From assembly GCA_005889515.1 (NCBI GenBank), contig VBHE01000165.1, positions 15,238-27,275 on the forward strand: 12,038 bases of DNA, given 5' to 3'. How positions within the stretch are numbered: the first letter of the stretch is position 1; the number at the start of each line of letters is the position of its first letter. The notes under the pieces were generated by a model. It saw nothing but the letters and a program-made list of their open reading frames with translations. It did no database searches and was not told the DNA's origin. Shown piece by piece: positions 1-6,937 of this stretch. A program made the position numbers and the translations under genes. Origin of the DNA: Chloroflexota bacterium. Its GTDB lineage: Bacteria; Chloroflexota; Dormibacteria; Aeolococcales; Aeolococcaceae.

Positions 1-711
1 GCCACCGGCTCGCTCGGGCAGGGCCTCCCCATCGCAGTGGGCGTCGCCCTCGCCGGCAAGTACCTCGACAGGCTCCCGTACCACGTGTGGACGCTGTGCG
101 GGGACAGCGAGCTCGCCGAGGGCTCGGTCTGGGAGGCGCTCGACAAGGCGTCGGAGTACCGGCTCAACAACCTCTGCGCCATCTGCGACATCAACCGCCT
201 CGGCCAGCGCGGCCCCACCGAGCACGAGTGGGACATGGACGTCTACCGGGCGCGGTTCGAGTCCTTCGGCTGCCGCGCGATCGTCATCGACGGCCATGAC
301 CTCGAGCAGGTCGACCGTGCACTCGCCGAGGCACGCGCCGAGCGGGAGCGGCCGGTCGCCATCCTCGCCCGCACCAAGAAGGGCTCCGGGGTCACCGAGG
401 TCGAGGACCTCGAGGGCTGGCACGGGCGGGCGCTGCCCGCGGAGATGGCGGAGCGCGCCATCATCGAGCTCGGCGGGATCCGCGACCTGCGGGTGGCGAC
501 CAACCCGCCGGAGCCGGGCACGCCGGCGATCACCCGTGGGGGCGGGAAGGTCGAGCTCCCCACCTACGAGCTCGGCGCCAAGGTGGCGACCCGCAAGGCC
601 TACGGCGACACGCTGCGCGCGCTGGGAGCGCGTCCCGAGGTGGTCGTGCTCGACGCCGAGGTGAGCAACTCCACCCACGCGGAGGAGTTCAAGAAGCCGC
701 GGTGGGGATGA
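1..711 (+). CDS. tkt: Transketolase, N-terminal part (open at window start; frame broken at about 696)
   Basis: Transketolase is the thiamine-diphosphate (ThDP) enzyme of the non-oxidative pentose phosphate pathway; it moves two-carbon units between sugar phosphates. The frame is open from base 1 (ATGSLGQGL), so the true start lies outside the window. The fragment carries the ThDP/metal motif GDSELAEGS followed by the conserved NINRLGQ-like segment (here DINRLGQ), the linker VEDLEGWHG, and the start of the pyrimidine-binding domain (ATRKAYGDTL, then NSTHAEEFKK). The sequence is of the short, animal-like transketolase type. Homology stops at Lys 694-696; four unrelated residues (PRWG) then lead to TGA at 709-711. 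The rest of the protein continues in another frame at 702-1454. The break falls inside the pyrimidine domain, not at a domain border, so this does not look like a natural two-subunit transketolase. It is either a pseudogene or an assembly error. Confidence 0.88.
   Translation, partial: ATGSLGQGLPIAVGVALAGKYLDRLPYHVWTLCGDSELAEGSVWEALDKASEYRLNNLCAICDINRLGQRGPTEHEWDMDVYRARFESFGCRAIVIDGHDLEQVDRALAEARAERERPVAILARTKKGSGVTEVEDLEGWHGRALPAEMAERAIIELGGIRDLRVATNPPEPGTPAITRGGGKVELPTYELGAKVATRKAYGDTLRALGARPEVVVLDAEVSNSTHAEEFKKPRWG
691..704 (+). other. Deletion/frameshift junction in tkt
   Basis: The last codon homologous in the upstream frame is AAG at 694-696 (the FKK of EEFKK). The downstream frame is recognisable from GCG GTG GGG at 699-707. 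By comparison with animal-type transketolase, about 57 bases should separate these points; only 2 are present, so about 55 bases (not a multiple of three) are absent. The upstream frame then ends at TGA 709-711. The size estimate rests on family alignment from memory, not on a computed alignment. Confidence 0.75.
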
Positions 712-1454
712 GCGTGCGCGGCTACGTGCCCTTCGCGTCGACGTTCGCCGCCTTCTTCACCCGCGCCTTCGACTTCGTCCGCATGGCGAGCATCTCGGAG
801 GCGAACATCCGGCTGAGCGGCTCCCACGCGGGCGTGGAGATCGGCGCCGACGGCCCCTCGCAGATGGCGCTCGAGGACCTGGCGATGATGCGCGCGGTGC
901 GCGGCTCCACCGTCCTCTATCCCTCCGACGGCAACTCGGCGGCGCAGCTGGTGGGGCTGATGGCGGACACCGACGGCATCGTCTACATGCGCACCACCCG
1001 CGGCGCCTACCCGGTGATCTACCCCCCGGGCGAGAGCTTCGCGGCCGGCGGCTCGAAGGTCGTGGTCTCGCACGACGACGACACCGTCGCCCTGATCGGC
1101 GCCGGGGTCACCCTCCACCTGGCGCTCGCCGCCGCGGCGGAGCTCGAGAAGGCGGGCGTGAGGGCGCGGGTCATCGACCTCTACTCGGTGAAACCGGTCG
1201 ACACCGCGACCCTGCGGGAGGCCAACCGGGTGACCGGCGGCCGCCTCGTCGTCGTCGAGGACCACCATCCCGAGGGCGGGCTCGGCAGCGCCGTGCTCGA
1301 GGCCCTCGCCCAGGAGGCCCGGCCGCCGCGCGTCGTCCAGCTCGCCGTCCGCGGCCTGCCGGGATCGGGCACCCCCGAGGAGCTGCTGGCGGCTGCGGGG
1401 ATCGACACCGCGGCGATCGTCGCCGCCGCCCGGCGCCTCGCCGGCAAGGACTGA
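702..1454 (+). CDS. tkt: Transketolase, C-terminal part (separated by frameshift/deletion)
   Basis: This continues the transketolase in a different frame: the rest of the pyrimidine-binding domain (VPFASTFAAFFTRAFD, then GADGPSQMALEDLAM and LYPSDG) and the C-terminal transketolase domain (VIGAGVTLHLALAAA, VVVEDHHPEGGLG). Homology can be followed back to about base 696-699 (reading A-A-V-G-M-S-V-R-G). The GTG at 702 and ATG at 708 are only the first possible starts after the break and are not convincing native starts. Compared with related transketolases, about 18-19 residues between FKK and AVG are missing. These include the IAEQNM segment, whose glutamate activates ThDP. About 29 bases separate its stop from transaldolase, so it lies in the same operon. 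Even if translated separately, this fragment should be inactive on its own. Confidence 0.85.
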   Translation: MGMSVRGYVPFASTFAAFFTRAFDFVRMASISEANIRLSGSHAGVEIGADGPSQMALEDLAMMRAVRGSTVLYPSDGNSAAQLVGLMADTDGIVYMRTTRGAYPVIYPPGESFAAGGSKVVVSHDDDTVALIGAGVTLHLALAAAAELEKAGVRARVIDLYSVKPVDTATLREANRVTGGRLVVVEDHHPEGGLGSAVLEALAQEARPPRVVQLAVRGLPGSGTPEELLAAAGIDTAAIVAAARRLAGKD

Positions 1455-1483
1455 GAACGACGCCAACCTGAGACGATAGCGAC

Positions 1484-2631
1484 ATGAATGAGAACCCCCT
1501 CCGCGCGCTCACCGGGCACGGCCAGAGCGTCTGGCTGGACTTCATCAGCCGCGAGCTGGTGACCACCGATCAGCTGAGGAACCTCATCGCCAACCGGGCC
1601 GTCACCGGGATGACGAGCAACCCGACGATCTTTCAGAAGGCGGTCGCCGAGGGCGATCAGTACGACGCGCAGCTGCGCGAGCTGGTGAGGGCGGGCGTGA
1701 CCTCGGCCGACGACCTCTTCGTCGAGCTCGCCGTCGCCGACATCCGCAACGCCGCCGACACCCTGGGCGCCGTCCACGAGAGCACCGGGGGCGGCGACGG
1801 CTTCATCAGCCTCGAGGTCGCCCCCGACCTCGCCGACGACACCGAGGCGACGATCGCCGCGGCCAGGGACCTCTGGGGCAGGGTGGACCGGCCCAACCTG
1901 ATGATCAAGGTCCCGGCGACGCCCGCCGGCATCCCCGCCATCGAGCGGCTCATCGCCGACGGGCTGAACATCAACGTCACCCTCATCTTCGCGCTCAGCG
2001 CCTACGAGACCGTCGCCGAGGCGTACATCCGCGGGCTCGAGCGCCGCGCCGCCGCGGGCCAGACCCTCCACAACCGCTCGGTGGCGTCGTTCTTCGTCAG
2101 CCGCGTCGACACCGCCGTCGACAGGCTCCTCGAGGAGCGGCTGGCGCAGCGGCCCGATGACGCCGAGCTCCGCTCGCTCCTCGGCACTGCGGCGATCGCC
2201 AACGCAAAGATCGCCTACGAGGCGTTCGAGCGGATCTTCCGCGGCGAGCGCTTCGCGGCGCTGCGCGCGGCGGGCGCGGCCGTGCAGCGGCCGCTGTGGG
2301 CGAGCACGAGCTCGAAGAACCCCGCGTATCGCGACGTCGTCTACGCGGAGGAGCTGATCGGTCCCGACACCGTCGACACCATGCCGCTCGCCACCATCGA
2401 GGCGTTCGCCGACCACGGCGAGGTCCGGGGCGACACCGTGCGCGAGGACTACTCCGGCGCCCACGGGGTCATCGAGCGGCTGCGCGCCGTCGGCATCGAG
2501 ATCGACACCGTCACCCAGCAGCTGCTCGAGGCCGGGGTCGAACAGTTCGCCGACTCCTACAACGAGCTCATCCACGGGATCGCCGAGAAGGTCGACGCCC
2601 TCCACGGCGGCCTCACTGCGCAGCGGCGCTG

Positions 2632-2632
<1 letters not shown>
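1484..2632 (+). CDS. tal: Transaldolase
   Basis: Cytosolic class I aldolase-type enzyme. It transfers a dihydroxyacetone unit from sedoheptulose-7-phosphate to glyceraldehyde-3-phosphate, the step paired with transketolase. The 382-residue length fits the longer actinobacterial/cyanobacterial transaldolase type. Visible motifs are MTSNPTIFQK at residues 43-52, the Schiff-base lysine in MIKVPAT (Lys142), the following GLNINVTLIF strand, and a C-terminal STSSKNPAYRDVVYAEELIG block. ATG 1484 was chosen because the conserved N-terminus (GQSVWLDFISRELV) begins a few residues later; no strong Shine-Dalgarno is visible. The stop overlaps the zwf start by one base (TGATG at 2630-2634), so the two are translationally coupled. 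There is no fusion to glucose-6-phosphate isomerase, which occurs in some relatives. Confidence 0.96.
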
Positions 2633-4221
<1,589 letters not shown>

Positions 4222-4223
4222 CC

Positions 4224-5288
4224 GTGTCCGCCGCAGCGCTGGAGACGGTGCGCTCCGGCCACGTCAGCGGGCTCCACGCGGTGACCAGCGCGCTCGCCGA
4301 GATGCGCGGGTCGATGCTCAGGGCGGGGGGCGACGACACCCGCGGCATGCGCCTCTCGGTGCTCACCCTCGTGGTCGCCTGCGCCGACCGCGCGAGCGCC
4401 GAGAAGGCCGGCGAGGTGGTGGAGCGGATGGCCTCCCGACATCCCACCCGGGCGATCGTGCTCGTCGGCGATCCCGACGGACCGGCGAGGATCGAGGCCG
4501 ACCTCAGCCTCAGCTGCTCGGCGACCGGCGGCCAGCAGGTCTGCATGGAGCTGGTGCGGCTGGAGGTCGGCGGCGAGAGCGCCCGCCACCTGCGCAGCGT
4601 GGTCGGTCCGCTGCTCCTCCCCGACGTGCCCGCCCACCTCTGGGTGGTGGGCGCCGCGCCGCTCACCCAGGCGCTGAGCCCGGACGCGCTCGAGCTCTGC
4701 GAGCGGATCATCGTCGACAGCGACGCCTACCCCGACCCCGCCGCCACCCTCGCGGCGGTCGCGCTGGTGACGGCGGCGGTGGGTCCCCTTCCCGCCATCG
4801 GCGACCTCGCGTGGCGCAGGATCCGGGGCTGGAGGGAGCTGGCCGGCCGGGTGTTCGACACCCCCGAGCTGCGCGGCTTCGTCCAGGGGATCGAGGACGT
4901 GGAGGTCCGCTTCGCGGGGACGAGGCCGAGCGCCCAGGCGCTGCTCTTCGGCGGCTGGCTGCGCTCCCGGCTCGACCGGCCCGGATTCCGGCTGCCGTCG
5001 ATCACCCCCATCCCCGACGGCGGCGAGGACGAGGGCGGCGAGCTGCTCGGGGTCGTCCTCAACGCCTCCCACCGTGACCGCCGCGCACGCATCGAGATCT
5101 CCGGCGATGCGACCCGCCGGACCACCGCGGTGTCGGTCGAGGGGGCGATGCGCACCACCTCGGCGACGTGGACGGTCGGGGTCGAGCGACCCGGTATCGT
5201 CGCCCTGGTGGGCGCCGAGCTCGAGGAGCAGGGCCCGGACCCGATGTACGCCGCGGCGCTGGTCGCCGCCGTCGGAGAGGCGCGATGA
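4224..5288 (+). CDS. opcA: Glucose-6-phosphate dehydrogenase assembly protein OpcA
   Basis: OpcA binds and activates G6PD, promoting its active oligomer and in cyanobacteria its redox control. It is known from cyanobacteria and actinobacteria, nearly always beside zwf. This 354-residue protein has the family's N-terminal Rossmann-like half (LSVLTLVVACADRASAEK, RAIVLVGDPDGPARIEADLS). Next comes the characteristic VVGPLLLPDVPAHLWVVG segment, then DLAWRRIRGWRELAGRVFD, and a C-terminal half with SAQALLFGGWLRSRL. GTG 4224, two bases after the zwf stop (TGACCGTG), is taken as the start. In-frame codons upstream would overlap zwf, and no clear ribosome site helps to decide. The end overlaps pgl by four bases (ATGA). 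Family assignment is firm; the exact start is less so. Confidence 0.93.
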   Translation: MSAAALETVRSGHVSGLHAVTSALAEMRGSMLRAGGDDTRGMRLSVLTLVVACADRASAEKAGEVVERMASRHPTRAIVLVGDPDGPARIEADLSLSCSATGGQQVCMELVRLEVGGESARHLRSVVGPLLLPDVPAHLWVVGAAPLTQALSPDALELCERIIVDSDAYPDPAATLAAVALVTAAVGPLPAIGDLAWRRIRGWRELAGRVFDTPELRGFVQGIEDVEVRFAGTRPSAQALLFGGWLRSRLDRPGFRLPSITPIPDGGEDEGGELLGVVLNASHRDRRARIEISGDATRRTTAVSVEGAMRTTSATWTVGVERPGIVALVGAELEEQGPDPMYAAALVAAVGEAR

Positions 5289-6016
5289 CCCCGCCGCTGC
5301 CCGGAACCGTGGAGGTGAGCGAGAGCCCGGCTGCGCTCGCCGAGCGCGCGGCGGCCTGGGTCGCGGGCCGCGCCGCCGCCGCGACCGCGGAGGGCGGCGG
5401 CTTCGCCATCGCCCTCGCCGGCGGGAGCACCCCGCGCGCGCTCTACCAGCGCCTGGCCGCGCCGCCGTACCGGGACCGGCTCGACTGGGCGCGCTGGTCG
5501 GTGTACTTCGGCGACGAGCGCGCCGCGCCGCCGGACGACCCCGAGAGCAACTACCTCCTCGCCCGCCAGACCCTGCTCGAGCACGTGCCCATCCCTCCAG
5601 GGCAGGTGCACCGCATGGAGGCGGAGCGTCCCGACCTCGACGCCGCGGCCGCCGCCTACTCGGCGGTGCTCGAGGCGACCCTGCCGCCCGGGCCCGCGGG
5701 CGCCCCGCGGCTCGACTGCGTCCTCCTCGGCATCGGCACCGACGGGCACACCGCCTCGCTCTTCCCCGGCGTTCGCGCCCTCGAGGTCGCCGAGGCCTGG
5801 GCGACCCGGAGCCTGGCGACCTACGCGCCCTTCGACCGCATCACCGTCACCTTCCCGCTCATCAACGCCGCCGCCGCCGTCGCCTTCCTCGTCACCGGGG
5901 AGTCCAAGCGCGCGGCCCTCGCCGGGGTGGTCGCGGGCACCGTGCCCTCCGCCCGGGTGCGGCCCGCCCACGGCGAGCTGCGCTGGTTCCTCGACGCCGT
6001 CGCCGCCGGCGGATGA
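5285..6016 (+). CDS. pgl: 6-phosphogluconolactonase
   Basis: Hydrolyses 6-phosphogluconolactone to 6-phosphogluconate, directly after G6PD in the oxidative pentose phosphate pathway. The 243-residue protein belongs to the NagB/DevB sugar-phosphate fold. The phosphate-binding loop GGSTPR is at residues 46-51, with VYFGDERAAPPDDPESNY downstream. The signature GIGTDGHTASLFPG starts at residue 149, with the active-site histidine at about 155. A KRAAL segment lies near the end. The start at ATG 5285 is set by the ATGA overlap with the opcA stop, and its own stop overlaps the next small gene in the same way. The enzyme acts in the cytosol and its length is normal for the family. No 6-phosphogluconate dehydrogenase gene lies in the window, so the next oxidative step is encoded elsewhere. 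Confidence 0.95.
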   Translation: MTPPLPGTVEVSESPAALAERAAAWVAGRAAAATAEGGGFAIALAGGSTPRALYQRLAAPPYRDRLDWARWSVYFGDERAAPPDDPESNYLLARQTLLEHVPIPPGQVHRMEAERPDLDAAAAAYSAVLEATLPPGPAGAPRLDCVLLGIGTDGHTASLFPGVRALEVAEAWATRSLATYAPFDRITVTFPLINAAAAVAFLVTGESKRAALAGVVAGTVPSARVRPAHGELRWFLDAVAAGG

Positions 6017-6216
6017 GCGCGACCGTGCAGCCGCTGACGCCGGAGGCGGCGGAGAACGGGGGCAGCTTCGTCCCCCGTCGGGCGCCGACGTCTCCGCAGC
6101 GCGCGCGGCTCTGGGACGGGCACCTCAGCGCCGCGTGCTCGCTCGAGGGCGGCGGCGCCCCGGCGTGTCCGGCCTGCCTCGCCGCGGCGCTGCGCCAGCT
6201 GAGCCGGGACTTCTGA
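6013..6216 (+). CDS. Small Cys-rich hypothetical protein (67 aa)
   Basis: I do not recognise this family. It is supported as a gene by an ATGA overlap with the pgl stop, third codon positions that are nearly all G or C, and a stop only two bases before the next gene's GTG. The N-terminal half is low in hydrophobic residues and probably flexible. The C-terminal half has His37, Cys42, Cys52 and Cys55 (H-x4-C-x9-C-P-A-C), followed by a short helix-forming tail (LAAALRQLSRDF). This spacing could bind one zinc ion, or the CPAC pair could be redox-active. There is no signal peptide or membrane segment, so it should be cytosolic. Position between pgl and a rubrerythrin-like gene suggests a redox or metal-related role, which is inference only. 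Confidence 0.6.
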   Translation: MSATVQPLTPEAAENGGSFVPRRAPTSPQRARLWDGHLSAACSLEGGGAPACPACLAAALRQLSRDF

Positions 6217-6218
6217 GG

Positions 6219-6653
6219 GTGGGCGGGTTGCGCGACAGCCGCACCGAGGCGGGGCTGCGATCCGCCTTCGCCCGCGAGGCCGCGAACAACCGCCGGCTGC
6301 TCCACTTCGCCCGGCGCGCCGACATCGAGGGATGGTCGGAGGCGGCGGCGGCGCTGCGCGAGCTCGCCGAGGGATCGACCGGGCACGCGCTCGGGCTGCT
6401 CGAGCTGCTCGAGGAGACCGGTGACCCGGTCAGCGGGGCGCCGATCGGCGGCACCGACCAGAACCTCCGCAACGCGCTCGGCACCGAGTCGTACGAGCAC
6501 GCCGAGATGTTCCCCCGCTACGCCCGGGTCGCGCGCGAGGAGGGGCTGGACGAGGTGGCCGCCTGGTTCGAGCTCCTCGCCGCGGCCGAGGGCGGGCACA
6601 GCCGGGCGCTGCGCCAGGCTCTGGGGCCGTCTCCTCCCCGAGACGCCGGCTGA
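6219..6653 (+). CDS. Rubrerythrin-like ferritin-superfamily protein (no rubredoxin domain)
   Basis: Rubrerythrins are cytosolic diiron four-helix proteins that reduce peroxide. This 144-residue protein has both helix pairs. The first has SAFAREAANN (Glu20) and AEGSTGH (His56). The second has TESYEHAEMFPRYAR (Glu90, Glu93), EEGLDEVAAWFE, and AAAEGGH (Glu124, His127). It matches a short subfamily that carries a GDP-x-x-G-x-PIG connector and ends without a C-terminal CxxC rubredoxin domain. The usual first-half ExxH glutamate is replaced: the position three residues before His56 is Ser53, so one iron ligand appears missing. GTG 6219, two bases after the previous stop, is the preferred start, since homology begins about 10 residues later; TTG 6228 is an alternative. 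It is the last gene of the pentose phosphate operon, and NADPH supply to peroxide defence is a plausible link. Confidence 0.85.
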   Translation: MGGLRDSRTEAGLRSAFAREAANNRRLLHFARRADIEGWSEAAAALRELAEGSTGHALGLLELLEETGDPVSGAPIGGTDQNLRNALGTESYEHAEMFPRYARVAREEGLDEVAAWFELLAAAEGGHSRALRQALGPSPPRDAG

Positions 6654-6712
6654 GCGAGCCGCACCCCGGCAGGTGCTGCAACACGCGGCGCTGGTGACTG
6701 TCTTCTGAAGTA

Positions 6713-6842
6713 GGGACGCGCGGCCGCCACCCCCCTGAGACGGCGCTTCCTCGACGGCAACGGCCGGGCTGCAAAGGTCGGCGCCTCGGAAGCACCCTCC
6801 GCCAAGGGTGGAGGGGTAGCCGTCGTCAGCGCCGCGCGTCCC
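6713..6842 (+). ncRNA. Candidate structured RNA / inverted-repeat element, family unknown
   Basis: A perfect 12-bp inverted repeat (GGGACGCGCGGC at 6713-6724 with its complement at 6831-6842) encloses further nested pairs: CGCC 6725-6728 with GGCG 6742-6745; CGACGGC 6752-6758 with GCCGTCG 6819-6825; CGGCC 6761-6765 with GGTCG 6776-6780 (one G-U pair); and CACCCT 6793-6798 with AGGGTG 6805-6810. The result is a closing stem with two stacked three-way junctions. The G-U pair would be C-A on the other strand, which mildly favours + strand RNA. It lies between convergent genes, so it could be a 3'-UTR structure, a stand-alone small RNA, an unusual terminator, or a MITE-like repeat with 12-bp terminal repeats. 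I could not match it to a known riboswitch class. Confidence 0.45.
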
Positions 6843-6852
6843 CCGCCGGTCT

Positions 6853-6868
6853 GACCGTCTGGTCGGTC
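6853..6868. promoter_or_regulatory. Operator-like palindrome GACCG-N6-CGGTC
   Basis: GACCG (6853-6857) and CGGTC (6864-6868) are separated by six bases. Operators of many TetR-family repressors in high-GC bacteria have this general form. No TetR gene is in the window and no gene obviously starts next to it, so it may be a chance palindrome. The overlapping GACC-GTCT-GGTC could alternatively form a short hairpin. The rest of the 284-bp gap (6654-6937) outside this site and the structured element shows nothing I can assign. Confidence 0.2.
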
Positions 6869-6937
6869 GATGCGGTCGTGGGGGTGCCGGCCGGCGCGCT
6901 CGCGACCGAGCTCGCCGGCGGCGCATCCCGCTCGTCC

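Noticed and set aside
1..1454. Natural two-subunit transketolase rather than a broken gene
   Set aside because: Known split transketolases divide between the ThDP-binding and pyrimidine domains; here the break is inside the pyrimidine domain and about 18-19 conserved residues are missing.
1181..2605. A 474-codon open frame on the - strand opposite tkt and tal
   Set aside because: The opposite strand carries clear transketolase and transaldolase motifs; the antisense product is low-complexity Gly/Val/Asp/Arg sequence typical of high-GC shadow frames.
2296..2631. Upstream in-frame extension of the zwf reading frame
   Set aside because: The extra 112 codons lie inside tal in another frame and encode Arg/His-rich sequence without G6PD homology; ATG 2632 overlaps the tal stop as expected for coupled genes.
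6661..6676. Hairpin GCACC-CCGGCA-GGTGC just after the rubrerythrin-like gene as an intrinsic terminator
   Set aside because: The stem is only 5 bp and no T-rich run follows.
6735..6740. CTGAGA motif suggesting a TPP riboswitch, tempting near a thiamine-dependent enzyme operon
   Set aside because: The other conserved TPP elements (such as the ACC-GAACCTGAT block and the AGGGA end) are absent, and no gene follows in the right orientation.
6756..6822. GGCAAC, GCAAAG and GGTAGCCG resembling pieces of a c-di-GMP-I (GEMM) riboswitch
   Set aside because: The P2 hairpin with its tetraloop is missing, the expected GGGTTGCC-type 3' end is absent, and part of GGTAGCCG is used in a different helix. The likeness is partial; a covariance scan would settle it.
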